A stretch of 64,000 bases of DNA from Blastomonas sp. CACIA14H2 (GCA_000503195.1 AYSC01000019.1:1-64000); one strand, 5' to 3'; counted from the stretch's first letter, positions 17,466-27,329 are shown. Made by a program: numbers and translations. The notes: generated from the sequence alone by a model not told the origin.

Positions 17466-18458
17466 AGTCACCACATCTTTGCCGAACCCCATTCGGCGGT
17501 AAGCGGAATTCATAGCATTCTCGCACATCGGCTTCTTTAGCGAGCTCTGGGCAGGGAACATGTAGTCCCGCCAGCCGGTATGCTCGCGAAGCGTCTTGAG
17601 TAGCTTCACAGACTGAAGGGACAAGGGAACGCTGTGGGGCCGACGCAGCTTGGTGCGTTCTGCAGGGATCCGCCAGACCGCCTCGTCAAAATCGACCTCT
17701 GTCCATTTGCCTTGCCGTAGCTCGCCAGGACGAAGGAACACGTGCGGCAAAAGCTGCATCGCAATCTTCACGACGATGCTTCCGGCATAATCACCAATGG
17801 AGCGCAGCACCTCTCCCAGCTGATGGGGTTCGAGCACAGCAGCATGATGAGTCACAATGGGGGTAGCCAGAGCCCCGCCAAGCATGGCTGCGGGATCATG
17901 TTTGCATAGCGCCATGGCTACCCCATGCCGAAACACGCGGCTGGCAAAGGCCCTGGTTCGGACAGCGGTTTCGCGCTTGCCTGCCTTCTCGATTTTCTTG
18001 AGCACCACCAGGAGCTCAGCGGGCTCGATCGCATCGATGGGCCGGGGGCCGATGGCTGGCGTCAAATGCGAGAGATACCAGCGAGCTTTTTCGATGGTGG
18101 CCTCTGCTTTCTTGCTGGCGACGAACCGGACAGCAATCAGGTCCTCGGCCACCGACTGGAAACTGTTCCCAGCCGACAATCGGCCCCTGATCTTCTCCAT
18201 TTTGCGGGAATGAAGCGGATCATCGCCCTCCCTGATTTTTTTGCGGGCATCGTCCCGGCGCTCGCGAGCGTCAGCCAGGGACACCTCAGGCCATGTCCCA
18301 AGTGACAACCTCTTTTCAGATCCGAGGATCCTGTACTTCAAGAACCAGTGCTTCGAACCGTTCGGCCGAATCTCAAGATAGAGGCCTTTATCGTCGGATT
18401 TGCGGTAAAGGGTATCAATCGGCTGAAACCCTCTGATTTCTGCGGCTTTGAGGGGCAT
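17232..18458 (-). CDS. P4-type tyrosine recombinase / integrase
   Basis: A site-specific recombinase that would integrate or excise the island. The 408-aa protein has a DUF4102-like N-terminal arm-binding domain (KHWFLKYRILGSEKRLSLGTW, SLADARERRDDARKKI), a core-binding domain, and a catalytic domain with the LRPGELRQGKW Arg, the SHGFRAT box and a late ALAHGHSNAVRGAYARGQYWDER segment holding the final His and probable Tyr. The ATG at 18458 is chosen because MPLKAAEIRG matches the usual start of the family; the longer frame to 18542 would translate repeat DNA. The gene starts 163 bp from the 3' end of tRNA-Thr, the standard arrangement for an element integrated into a tRNA gene. Confidence 0.92.
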   Translation of the reverse strand: MPLKAAEIRGFQPIDTLYRKSDDKGLYLEIRPNGSKHWFLKYRILGSEKRLSLGTWPEVSLADARERRDDARKKIREGDDPLHSRKMEKIRGRLSAGNSFQSVAEDLIAVRFVASKKAEATIEKARWYLSHLTPAIGPRPIDAIEPAELLVVLKKIEKAGKRETAVRTRAFASRVFRHGVAMALCKHDPAAMLGGALATPIVTHHAAVLEPHQLGEVLRSIGDYAGSIVVKIAMQLLPHVFLRPGELRQGKWTEVDFDEAVWRIPAERTKLRRPHSVPLSLQSVKLLKTLREHTGWRDYMFPAQSSLKKPMCENAMNSAYRRMGFGKDVVTSHGFRATASTLLNESGKWHPDAIERALAHGHSNAVRGAYARGQYWDERVAMAQWWSDYLERLSVGAQVVPMMKGASG

Positions 18459-18459
18459 T

Positions 18460-18530
18460 TGGGGGCACCACGCTTTTTCCTGTCGCTGTGCCCCCAATTG
18501 TGCCCCCAAATTAATGAAATCTGGGGGCAC
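18460..18530. promoter_or_regulatory. four copies of a 9-bp repeat (GTGCCCCCA) upstream of the integrase
   Basis: GTGCCCCCA or its complement TGGGGGCAC occurs at 18460-18468 (complement), 18489-18497, 18500-18508 and 18522-18530 (complement). The two middle copies are in the same orientation 11 bp apart, about one helical turn, and the outer pair point the other way. This is the layout expected for integrase arm sites or excisionase/regulator sites in an attachment region. It overlaps the likely integrase promoter. Confidence 0.65.
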
Positions 18531-18620
18531 AATCTGGAACAAAGCGAGATTCCCGTCGCGAGCAAAATAGCCCGAAACCCGCAGAAATTCAACGTTTTGA
18601 GACGATTTGGGAAGGGGTGC

Positions 18621-18696
18621 TGGTGCCGCTTACGTGACTCGAACACGTGACCCCATCATTACGAATGATGTGCTCTACCAACTGAGCTAAAGCGGC
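18621..18696 (-). tRNA. tRNA-Thr (anticodon CGU)
   Basis: The - strand folds as a complete tRNA: acceptor GCCGCTT paired with AAGCGGC, D arm GCTC/GAGC, anticodon stem CATCA/TGATG with loop TTCGTAA giving anticodon CGU, T arm ACGTG/CACGT with loop TTCGAGT, then ACCA encoded. Its 3' end points at the integrase gene, so it is the likely attachment target of the island. Confidence 0.95.
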
Positions 18697-18918
18697 GCGC
18701 GGGCCTGGTTTTGGCCGGTGCGAGCGGAGCCGTTATCAGCAGCGCGGCCAGGATGCAAGATGCGTTGCGCGGGTTGCTCGCGCGGAGCGGCAGTGCGGGG
18801 CCGATGATCGTCGGGCACGACAGCGCGATTGTGGCTAACGCATTCGCAGGGCTCAATTAACCCTAGATTTACCTCCATGCGAGACATTGCCCGCAAGACA
18901 CTTTGACGGGACCAATCC

Positions 18919-20346
18919 ATGGATACTCTGCGCGGATATCGCGATGGCGGGCACAGCCATGACGACGCAGACGATGCGCAGCTCGCATCGGTGCAGGCGG
19001 ACAGCGATGACGAGGCGCTGATGGACCCGCCTCAGGCCTTTGGCAGCGACGAGCGGCGCATGCATGTGCGCGCCTATAACTATTGGGCCAAGCTGCTCGG
19101 AAGCCGCGTTTTTCCGTCGATCGAGGACCTTGATCCGGAGAATATCGAGGACTTCGGCCCGCACAGCGTGCTGCTCGATTTCACCTCCGGAATCGAGAAC
19201 CCCGCGATCCCGTTCATCGGCAAGGCGCTGCGCGAGGAGAGCAATCTGCCCGAGGCGATCGCCTATCTCGACGAGGTCCCGGGCCGGTCGCTGCTGTCGC
19301 GAATCACCGACCATTACATGCAGATCCTGGCCAACCAGGCGCCGATCGGATTCGAGGCCGAATATGTCAACGATCGCGGATCGACGATCATGTATCGCGG
19401 CATCCTGCTGCCCTTCTCCACCGACGACGACACGATCGACTTCGTCTATGGCGTGATCAACTGGAAGGAGCTGGCCGACCGCAAGCTCACCGAAGAACTG
19501 ATCCTGCAGATCGACGAGGCGGTGAAGCAGAGCCCGCGCAAGCCCGCGCTGCCGGTCTGGGAAGACGATCCCGCACAGAATCTGGCGCCCGGCGAGATCG
19601 GCGGCGAGGCGATCGACGAGCCGCTGTCGCTCGATGGCTATGCGATGTTCGACGATATTTCGGACGGCCTGATCGAGGTCGGCTTTGGAGGGATCGAGGA
19701 AGAGCCGGCGGCCAATGCGTTTCCGGTAGCCGAACTGCCCGGCGGCGACGAGGCGCTCGCCGACCTGCTCGATTTCGCGCGCGCGCATGTCGAGGCGGCT
19801 CTTGCCAACGAGGACCGCTCGCGCCAGGCGCTCTATGCCGCCATCGGCCGCGCCTATGATTTCGCGCTCGCCGCGCGCGGCCGTCCCGACGATTATGCCG
19901 CGCTGCTGGCCGAAAGCGGTATCACCGCGCAGGCACGCGCGCCGATGACGCCGCTGGTCAAGCTGGTCTTCGGCACCAGCTACGACAAGACGCGGCTCGC
20001 CGAATATGCGTGCGTGCTCGCCCATGCGATGCGCCGCGACGTGCCGCGCGGCGGCCTGGCCGATCTGCTCGCGCAGCAACCCGGCGGGCTCAAGGCGATC
20101 GTCCAGATCGAGCGCAAGGCGCGTCGCGCGCGCGACGAGGATGCCGAGAAGCTCTGCCGCAAGCACGAGACGCGCCAGCGGCTGCGCGCTGCCCCTTCGC
20201 TGCCGGTCAGCGCCGTCGACCTGGGCGACAGCGAGTTTGCGGTGCTGGTGGCGCGGCGCGATGCCAACGGCCAACTGGGCGTGATCGGCATGATCGGCGA
20301 GGACGATCCAGTGGCCGACCGCATCCTGCGCAAGATCGCGGGTTGA
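18919..20346 (+). CDS. PAS-domain protein, hypothetical
   Basis: A 475-aa cytoplasmic protein. Residues about 45-185 look like a PAS domain of the type that begins AYNYWAKLLGSRVFPSIEDLDPENI and contains HSVLLDF, YMQILANQAPIGFEAEYVNDRG, YRGILLPFS and FVYGVINWKE. An acidic linker follows, then a helical C-terminal region ending with a compact domain (LPVSAVDLGDSEFAVLVARRD, IGMIGEDDPVADRILRKI). There is no kinase, HTH or GGDEF output domain, so it is probably a sensor or adaptor acting with another protein. It stands alone upstream of the glutamate dehydrogenase gene. Confidence 0.8.
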   Translation: MDTLRGYRDGGHSHDDADDAQLASVQADSDDEALMDPPQAFGSDERRMHVRAYNYWAKLLGSRVFPSIEDLDPENIEDFGPHSVLLDFTSGIENPAIPFIGKALREESNLPEAIAYLDEVPGRSLLSRITDHYMQILANQAPIGFEAEYVNDRGSTIMYRGILLPFSTDDDTIDFVYGVINWKELADRKLTEELILQIDEAVKQSPRKPALPVWEDDPAQNLAPGEIGGEAIDEPLSLDGYAMFDDISDGLIEVGFGGIEEEPAANAFPVAELPGGDEALADLLDFARAHVEAALANEDRSRQALYAAIGRAYDFALAARGRPDDYAALLAESGITAQARAPMTPLVKLVFGTSYDKTRLAEYACVLAHAMRRDVPRGGLADLLAQQPGGLKAIVQIERKARRARDEDAEKLCRKHETRQRLRAAPSLPVSAVDLGDSEFAVLVARRDANGQLGVIGMIGEDDPVADRILRKIAG

Positions 20347-20527
20347 GACCCAGCGGCTATCTGCAAGCCTCGTAACATTTAATCGACCGCCTGAAAGAAA
20401 ATTACGTCATTCTGGCGGCGTCCCGCGGCTGTGCGCTTGAGAAGCCGCGTGCGATGGCGCATAAGCCTGGGCAGCAGACCCCATAAAGAGGCGGCAAACC
20501 AGCGCGCACGCGGGGCACGAGGAACCC

Positions 20528-23500
20528 ATGGCCGACATCCAGAATGCTGCGTCCGATGCAGACGCGCCGTCCAGCACCCCGTTTTCCGATCCCAGACAGC
20601 ATGAAAACCTTCGCCAGACGCTGAGCGACGCTTTCCTCAAAGGGGCGCTGCCGGGCGAAAATGAGGGCTTTGACGCGGAGGCGAGCAAGCAGGCCGCCGA
20701 TTTCGCGCTGCGGGCGATGGCGCGCCGTCCTTCGGCCGATACCGTGCTCGCGATCGAATCGATCCCCGGCGCGGCGGGCCACCGGCACATGCGGCTGGCG
20801 ATCATCAACGACGACATGCCCTTCCTGGTCGATTCCATTGCCGCGACCATCTCGCGCTTCGGCCTGGCGATCGACCGCGTGATCCATCCGGTGGTCGCGC
20901 TGCGCCGCGATGCAGACGGGCTGCTGAGCGAAATCTATACCGACGAAGCCCCCGGCGAGCGGCGCGAGTCCGTGGTCTATCTCGAGGTCGAGCGCGCCGA
21001 TGCCCGGCAGCGCAAGGCGCTCGAGGCCGCGCTGCTTTCCGCGATGGCCGATGTGCGCGCGGCGGTGACCGACTGGCCGATGCTGCAGGCGGCGATGGCT
21101 GCCGATGCCGCGGCGATGGCCGATGGCGAAGGCGCGGCGCTGCTGCGCTGGTTCCTCGACCGCAACATGACCCAGCTGGCGCATCTGCGCTATCGCCGCG
21201 ACGGCGCGACCGAAGCCCCGCTGGGCCTGGCGCGGATGGCGGGCGAGGAACGTCAGCTGCTTGCGGCGCATTCGTTCGAGCGCGCCTTTGCCTGGTTCGA
21301 AAGCGGCAAGGCCGCGCCGCTGATCATCAAATCGAACTTCATCTCGACCGTTCACCGCCGCGCGCCGCTCGACCTCATCATCCTGCCGATCTGGGAGGAT
21401 GGCCGCGTCGCCGCGCTCTCGGTGCATGGCGGCATCTGGACCAGCGCCGCGCTCGCCGCCGCGCCCGAGCGCGTGCCGGTGCTGCGCGCGCACTTGAAGC
21501 TGCTGATGGACAAGTTCGGTTTTGCGCCCAACGGCCATGCCGGCAAGGCGCTGTCGCATGCGCTCACCGCGCTGCCACACGATCTGCTGATCGCGTTCAG
21601 CCTGGAAAATCTGGAGCGCGTCGCGCTCACCGCGATGTCGCTGGCTGATCGCCCGCGCTCGAAGCTGGTCACCGTCCAGTCGTCGCTCAAGCGCCATCTG
21701 TTCGTCTTCGCCTGGCTGCCGCGCGACGAGGTTTCGACCGGACGCCGCGTCGCAATCGAGCGGATGCTGGTCGAAGCCTCGGGCGGCAAGACGCTGAGCT
21801 GGTCGATCTCGCTCGAGGATGGCGAGATCGCGCTGCTGCGCTATGTGCTCGACGTGCGCGATGGCGAGCACAAGGTCGACGATGCCGCGCTCGATGCGGC
21901 GCTGCGCGCGATGGTGCGCGGCTGGGAGCCCTCGGTCGAGGAAGCGCTGATCGCGCAGGGCGAGGAAAGCCGCGCCGCTGCGCTCGCCAGCCGCTATGCC
22001 GCGCAATTCCCGATGGCCTATCGCACCGATTACGGCCCGCAGGAGGCCGCGCTCGATATCCTGCGGCTGCGCAATCTCGAAGGGCCCGAGCAGCACGGCG
22101 CGCGCCTGTATCGCAAGAGCCTCGACGCGGCGCAGAACCTGCGGCTGAAGCTCTACAGCCAGGCGGGCGCGATCCCGCTGTCCGAGACGGTGCCCGTGCT
22201 CGAGAATTTCGGCTTCGACGTGCTCGAGGAAATCCCGACCCAGATGGGCGGCGCCGATGGCGGCCATATCCACGATTTCCTGCTGAGCCTGCGCGGCCAG
22301 GGCGATGTCGAGGCGCTGTTGCAACGCGCCGCGGCGATCGAGGCGGCGATTTCGGGCACGCTCGAGGGCAAGGCAGAGAACGATCCGTTCAACCGGCTGA
22401 TCGCCGCGACCGGGCTGGAACAGCGCGCGGTGATCTGGCTGCGCGCCTGGTATCGCTATCTGCGCCAGGCGGGCCTGCCCTATGGCATCGGCACGATGGT
22501 CGATGCGCTGCACGATGCGCCCGATGTCGCGCATGCGCTGGTCGCCCTGTTCATCGCGCGGCACGACCCTGCGTTCACCGGCGACCGCGAGGCGGCGACC
22601 GAGGCGAACCTCGCCGCGATCAACACCGGCCTCACGCAGGTGTCCGCGATCGACGATGACCGGCTGCTGCGCATGCTGCGCGCGCTGGTCATGGCGATCC
22701 TGCGTACCAACGCCTTTGCCCCGGCAGCGAAGCTCGCGATGGTCATGAAGATCGAGAGTGCCAAGGTGCCCGGCCTCCCTGCCCCGCTGCCCTGGCGCGA
22801 GATGTTCGTCTATTCGCCGCAGGTCGAGGGCATCCATCTGCGCGCGGGTCCCGTCGCACGCGGCGGGCTGCGCTGGTCCGACCGGCGCGACGATTTCCGC
22901 ACCGAGGTGCTCGGCCTGATGAAGGCGCAGCGCGTCAAGAATGCGGTCATCGTGCCCACCGGTGCCAAGGGCGGCTTCTTTCCCAAGCAGCTGCCCGATC
23001 CTGCGACCGATCGCGACGGCTGGCTGAACGGCGGCAAGGAAGCCTACAAGACCTTCATTCGCACTTTGCTGTCGGTCACCGACAACATCGTCGACGGCAA
23101 GGTGGTGCACCCGGCGAATGTCGTGGTGCATGATGGCGAGGACCCGTATTTCGTCGTCGCCGCCGACAAGGGCACCGCGACCTTCTCGGATACCGCCAAT
23201 GCCATCGCGGCCGAATATGGCTTCTGGCTCGGCGATGCGTTCGCCTCGGGCGGCAGCCAGGGATACGACCACAAGGCGATGGGCATCACCGCCAAGGGCG
23301 GCTGGGTCTCGGTGCAGCGGCATTTCGCCGAAATGGGCGTCGATGTGCAGACCGATCCCGTCCGCGTCGCAGGCTGCGGCGACATGTCGGGCGACGTGTT
23401 CGGCAACGGCATGCTGCTGTCCAAGGCGATCAAACTGGTCGCCGCGTTCGACCACCGCCATATCTTCCTCGATCCCGATCCCGATCCGGCGAAGAGCTGG

Positions 23501-25237
23501 GAGGAGCGCGCGCGGATGTTCGCGCTGCCGCGGTCGAGCTGGGACGATTATGACAAGGCGCTGATATCGGAGGGCGGCGGCGTGTTCCCCCGATCGATGA
23601 AGGCGATTCCCCTGACCGCCGAGGTCAAGGCGATGCTCGGCATCGATCAGGACGAGATCGAACCCGCCGCGCTCATCTCCGCGATCCTGCGCTCGCAGGT
23701 CGATCTCATCTGGTTCGGCGGCATCGGCACGTACATCAAGGCCGCGTCCGAGAACAATATCGATGTCGGCGATCCCTCGAATGATCCGCTGCGCATCAAT
23801 GCCGAGCAGCTGCGCTGCAAGGTCGTCGGCGAAGGCGCGAACCTCGGCGTCACCCAGGCCGCGCGCATCGCCTTCTCGATGCTCGGCGGACGGATCAACA
23901 CCGATTTCATCGACAATTCCGCCGGGGTCGATTGTTCGGACAACGAGGTGAACATCAAGATCGGCCTGGCCGCCGTGATGCGCGCCGGATTGCTCGACGA
24001 AGCATCGCGCAACACGCTGCTCGCTTCGATGACCGACGACGTGTCCAGCCTGGTGCTCGAGGACAACCGGCTCCAGGCGCTGGGGCTTTCGATCGCCGAA
24101 AAGGGCGGAACGCGTGCGCTGCCCAGCTATCTGCGCCTCATCGAGAATTTCGAGGAACAGGGGCGGCTCGACCGCAAGGTCGAGGGGCTGGCCGACAATG
24201 CCACGTTCAAGCGGCGCGCGCAGGAGGGCCATGGCCTGACCCGGCCCGAGCTCGCGGTGCTGCTCTCGACCGCCAAGCTGGCGCTGCAGGACGCGATCGA
24301 GCGCATTCCGCTCGCCGATGATCCGACGATGCGGCCCGAGCTGCTCGCTGCCTTCCCGCCGCAGATGCGCGAGGCTTATGGCGACATCCTGATGCAGCAC
24401 CAGCTGCGCGGCGAGATCATCGCGACCAAGCTCGCCAACCGCATGATCAACCGGCTAGGCCTGATCCATCCGTTCGAGCTGGCCGAAGAGGAAGGCTGCA
24501 CGCTGGGCGATGTCGCCTGCGCCTTTGTCGCGGCGGAACGCCTGTTCGCGCTGCCCGCGATCTGGGCGGAGTTCGACAGCACCCAGATGGACGAACAGGT
24601 CCGCCTGATGCTGTTCGATGCCACCGCCAATATCGTGCGCGTCCATATCGCCGACGTGCTGCGCGCCAGCGCCGATGGCCTGATGCCCGGCGAGATCGTC
24701 GCCGCGCTGAAGCCCGGCGTCGATGCGCTGATCGCGGGGATGGACGACCTGCTCAACGCCGAAGCCCGGCTCCAGGCCGCGCGCCAGGCGCAGGATCTGA
24801 CCGCGCAGGGCGCCGCACCCAGCCATGCCGCGCATATCGTGCGGTTGACCGGTCTCGATGGTGCGGCGGGGCTTGCCAACCTTGCCAGCCATAGCGGCAC
24901 CGGCCCGCTGCCGCTGACGCATGCCTTCGCCGATCTCGGTGCGACATTGGGCCTCGACTGGACGCAGATGACCGCGGCGCGGATGACTCCCAGCGATCCG
25001 TGGGAGCGGTTGCTGGTCTCCGGCCTCGCCCGCGACTTCCAGCAGATGCGCCTCGACTTCCTCGCCCGCGCGCAGGGCGGCGACCCGCAGGACTATGTCG
25101 CGAACTGGACCGAGGCCAACCTGCCCCGCATCAAACAGTTCCGCACCCTGGTCGACCGGGCACGGATGGACGCTGCGCCCAGCGTCGCGATGCTGGCGCA
25201 GATCGCCAGCCAGGCGCGGATATTGCTGGGGCGATAG
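20528..25237 (+). CDS. NAD-specific glutamate dehydrogenase, 180-kDa class
   Basis: Oxidatively deaminates L-glutamate to 2-oxoglutarate and ammonium with NAD+, usually in a catabolic direction. The length (1569 aa) is typical for the large class with long regulatory N- and C-terminal extensions. The catalytic core near residues 770-830 reads RGGLRWSDRRDDFRTEVLGL, then MKAQRVKNAVIVPTGAKGGF with the substrate-binding and catalytic lysines. The NAD-binding part includes SGDVFGNGMLLSKAIKLVAAFD and VVGEGANLGVTQAAR. The N-terminus (about residues 60-200) holds an ACT-like segment (PFLVDSIAATISRFGLAIDRV). It appears to be a single-gene unit, with a bidirectional hairpin just after the stop. Confidence 0.96.
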   Translation: MADIQNAASDADAPSSTPFSDPRQHENLRQTLSDAFLKGALPGENEGFDAEASKQAADFALRAMARRPSADTVLAIESIPGAAGHRHMRLAIINDDMPFLVDSIAATISRFGLAIDRVIHPVVALRRDADGLLSEIYTDEAPGERRESVVYLEVERADARQRKALEAALLSAMADVRAAVTDWPMLQAAMAADAAAMADGEGAALLRWFLDRNMTQLAHLRYRRDGATEAPLGLARMAGEERQLLAAHSFERAFAWFESGKAAPLIIKSNFISTVHRRAPLDLIILPIWEDGRVAALSVHGGIWTSAALAAAPERVPVLRAHLKLLMDKFGFAPNGHAGKALSHALTALPHDLLIAFSLENLERVALTAMSLADRPRSKLVTVQSSLKRHLFVFAWLPRDEVSTGRRVAIERMLVEASGGKTLSWSISLEDGEIALLRYVLDVRDGEHKVDDAALDAALRAMVRGWEPSVEEALIAQGEESRAAALASRYAAQFPMAYRTDYGPQEAALDILRLRNLEGPEQHGARLYRKSLDAAQNLRLKLYSQAGAIPLSETVPVLENFGFDVLEEIPTQMGGADGGHIHDFLLSLRGQGDVEALLQRAAAIEAAISGTLEGKAENDPFNRLIAATGLEQRAVIWLRAWYRYLRQAGLPYGIGTMVDALHDAPDVAHALVALFIARHDPAFTGDREAATEANLAAINTGLTQVSAIDDDRLLRMLRALVMAILRTNAFAPAAKLAMVMKIESAKVPGLPAPLPWREMFVYSPQVEGIHLRAGPVARGGLRWSDRRDDFRTEVLGLMKAQRVKNAVIVPTGAKGGFFPKQLPDPATDRDGWLNGGKEAYKTFIRTLLSVTDNIVDGKVVHPANVVVHDGEDPYFVVAADKGTATFSDTANAIAAEYGFWLGDAFASGGSQGYDHKAMGITAKGGWVSVQRHFAEMGVDVQTDPVRVAGCGDMSGDVFGNGMLLSKAIKLVAAFDHRHIFLDPDPDPAKSWEERARMFALPRSSWDDYDKALISEGGGVFPRSMKAIPLTAEVKAMLGIDQDEIEPAALISAILRSQVDLIWFGGIGTYIKAASENNIDVGDPSNDPLRINAEQLRCKVVGEGANLGVTQAARIAFSMLGGRINTDFIDNSAGVDCSDNEVNIKIGLAAVMRAGLLDEASRNTLLASMTDDVSSLVLEDNRLQALGLSIAEKGGTRALPSYLRLIENFEEQGRLDRKVEGLADNATFKRRAQEGHGLTRPELAVLLSTAKLALQDAIERIPLADDPTMRPELLAAFPPQMREAYGDILMQHQLRGEIIATKLANRMINRLGLIHPFELAEEEGCTLGDVACAFVAAERLFALPAIWAEFDSTQMDEQVRLMLFDATANIVRVHIADVLRASADGLMPGEIVAALKPGVDALIAGMDDLLNAEARLQAARQAQDLTAQGAAPSHAAHIVRLTGLDGAAGLANLASHSGTGPLPLTHAFADLGATLGLDWTQMTAARMTPSDPWERLLVSGLARDFQQMRLDFLARAQGGDPQDYVANWTEANLPRIKQFRTLVDRARMDAAPSVAMLAQIASQARILLGR

Positions 25238-25247
25238 GTCTGCACAA

Positions 25248-25277
25248 CCGGGGCTGCGCCGACCCGCGCAGCCCCGG
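25248..25277. terminator. bidirectional hairpin terminator
   Basis: A perfect 12-bp GC-rich stem (CCGGGGCTGCGC and complement) with a 6-nt loop between two convergent stops (25237 on +, 25287 on -). No strong T-run is visible. Confidence 0.75.
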
Positions 25278-25286
25278 ATCGCGCGG

Positions 25287-27233
25287 TCATGCCGGATTAT
25301 GCTTGGCGAGAAAGGCTTCGAGCCGTTTCAGCCAGTCTGCGAGATTGGCCGGATCGTCAAAGCCGTGCCCTTCCTTGTCATAGCTGACAAATTCGTGCGG
25401 CTTGCTCGCCGATTTCAGCGCGTTCACATAGGCGGCGGCCTGTTGCGGCGGCACGACCGTGTCCTCCTGCCCCTGCGCGATCAGCACCGGGCGGGTCAGT
25501 TTGCCCGCCTGCTTCAAGGGTGACACGCTGTCCATGTCGAAGCCCCGATCCCCCTGAATGGTGTTGCGCCACCGCCGCAATCCGCTGCGACTGAAAAAGC
25601 GTGCGTCGTACTTCAGCATGCGGTCCCAATCGGTGACGCCGGCAAAGCTGGCTGCGCAGCGATAGCGTTCCGGATTGCGGGTCACCGCCCAGAGCGCCGC
25701 ATAGCCGCCATAGGAAGCCCCGACGACGCAAACGCGTCCGGCATCGACCATGCCCTGCTGCACCAGCCAATCCATGCCATCGTCGAGGTCGTCCTGCATC
25801 TGACGGCCTATCGCGCCTTCACCTGCCTTGGAATGCGCCTCACCATAGCCACCAGAGCCGCGGAAATTGGGCTGCAGCACGGCATAGCCGCGACTGGCGA
25901 GAAACTGCACCTCCGCATCGTAGCGCAGATCGTCCCGAACACCATAAGGCCCGCCATGCGGCAGGATGATCAGCGGCAAGCCCCTGGCCTCCCGTCCCCT
26001 GGGCAGTGTGAGGTTGGCATGGATTGTCATGCCATCGCGCGCCTTGTAGCTGACATAGCGGCTCGCACTCAGCCTGGAGGAACTCAGGGCCTCGTTGATG
26101 CGGGCGAAGATGTCCATCTTGCCGAGAGCCTCATCGAACAGATAATAACTGCCCGGATCGTTGGGTCCGCCGACATGGATGATCTTGACCCGCCCATCGC
26201 GGCTGCGCGAAACCAGCGAGCCGTGGCGTGCACCCAGGGCCTTGTCGATCGCTTCCTGAACCTGCTGCTGCGCCGGGTCGAACCAGTGCACCCGCGGCCG
26301 CTCATCCGTGTAATAGACCGCCGATGGCGTGCCATCCTCGTTCAGGTCGTAATCGCTGATATCGTGGTCGGGGTTGCCGAAGACCATCTCGCCAATGGTC
26401 TGCGTGGCATAGTTGTAGCGATACAGCGCATATCGCCCCGTGCCCTTGGCCGAAAGCACATAGCCCTGGTCCGATCCGCTGATCACGCGGATGGCGTCGA
26501 TCAGACCCTTCTGTTCCTCGTCGTCATAGCGGATGGTCGCGAGTTTGCGAAAGCCTCCGCTATCGCCCTCCCGATAGTGCAGGGTCCAGCTGTCGCGGGA
26601 AAAGCTCATGCCCATGCGCACCACGCCGCGATTGTCGGCAAACCATTCCCATATGTCGCCATAGGGGTTCTGAACCGCCTCCATCTTGCCGTCGGCTAGC
26701 GTGACTCGATAGACGGTCGGCCCGACATAGGGGGTCCGCTGCAGCGAGAGCAGTGCCCATTGCCCCGACGGATCGACATAAAGCAGATCGTCGCCTTCCA
26801 GCCCCTGCTGATCACGGCCGATGAAGACCGGCTTCATGCTGGTCGTATCCGCCGTCAGAAGATAGGAACGGCGGGCCTCGGTATCAAAATATCTCACCGT
26901 CTGCGACACGCTGATCAGCAGGCGATTGTTCCCCGCCCAGCGATACCAGTTCAGGTCCAACCGCTCGGGCAGCGGGATGGAATGTAACTTGCCATCGGTG
27001 ACGCTTCGGGTGGCTACGAAGGTCCGTCCCCCGGTCTGCGTGGAGAACAAAATGTTCTGGCCATCGGGGGAGAGCTTCGGGCCGTTGATCAGCGGCAGCT
27101 TGGCAAAAAGGTCTGCCGGATAGGAGGCCGCAGCAATATCGGGCTTGTCCGTTCCCGGACTGGCGACCTGCGCGAAAGACGGCGAACACCACAAGACCAG
27201 CGCAAGGACGCTGGCAACTTCAAATCGACGCAA
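25287..27233 (-). CDS. secreted S9-family peptidase (prolyl oligopeptidase / acylaminoacyl-peptidase-like)
   Basis: A 648-aa serine peptidase that probably cleaves short peptides in the periplasm. The signal peptide is visible (VASVLALVLWCSPSFAQ then VASPG). A beta-propeller (about residues 40-380) precedes an alpha/beta hydrolase domain. Motifs in order are LPLIILPHGGPYGVRD, the nucleophile in GASYGGYAALWAV, LIAQGQEDTVVPPQQ with the Asp, and KEGHGFDD with the His. It is convergent with the glutamate dehydrogenase gene and has its own promoter region next to the typA 3' end. A lasso isopeptidase role is unlikely because the serine motif is GASYGG rather than GYSRGS and no lasso genes are near. 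Confidence 0.92.
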   Translation of the reverse strand: MRRFEVASVLALVLWCSPSFAQVASPGTDKPDIAAASYPADLFAKLPLINGPKLSPDGQNILFSTQTGGRTFVATRSVTDGKLHSIPLPERLDLNWYRWAGNNRLLISVSQTVRYFDTEARRSYLLTADTTSMKPVFIGRDQQGLEGDDLLYVDPSGQWALLSLQRTPYVGPTVYRVTLADGKMEAVQNPYGDIWEWFADNRGVVRMGMSFSRDSWTLHYREGDSGGFRKLATIRYDDEEQKGLIDAIRVISGSDQGYVLSAKGTGRYALYRYNYATQTIGEMVFGNPDHDISDYDLNEDGTPSAVYYTDERPRVHWFDPAQQQVQEAIDKALGARHGSLVSRSRDGRVKIIHVGGPNDPGSYYLFDEALGKMDIFARINEALSSSRLSASRYVSYKARDGMTIHANLTLPRGREARGLPLIILPHGGPYGVRDDLRYDAEVQFLASRGYAVLQPNFRGSGGYGEAHSKAGEGAIGRQMQDDLDDGMDWLVQQGMVDAGRVCVVGASYGGYAALWAVTRNPERYRCAASFAGVTDWDRMLKYDARFFSRSGLRRWRNTIQGDRGFDMDSVSPLKQAGKLTRPVLIAQGQEDTVVPPQQAAAYVNALKSASKPHEFVSYDKEGHGFDDPANLADWLKRLEAFLAKHNPA

Positions 27234-27329
27234 TGGTTTAGCTCCCCAGCCTTATCCGCTGAATAAGGCTAGGGAATTTTGCATAGGCATTGCAAGCAAA
27301 CTTGCATCCATATCGGATGCAGGCAGCGC

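Noticed and set aside
7600-18600. A second copy of the tRNA-Thr 3' end as the far island boundary
   Set aside because: I looked for a repeat of the tRNA 3' segment by eye in the intergenic stretches and found none; it may be left of the window.
18700-18855. Open frames on both strands beside the tRNA-Thr 5' end, including a + strand reading ending VGHDSAIVANAFAGLN
   Set aside because: No ribosome-binding site or family; it overlaps the region that must hold the tRNA promoter.
20402-24400. Very long open frame (over 1300 codons) on the strand opposite the glutamate dehydrogenase gene
   Set aside because: It mirrors the codons of a well-recognised gene, is rich in Arg, His, Asp and Gly as GC-rich antisense frames are, and shows no family motifs.
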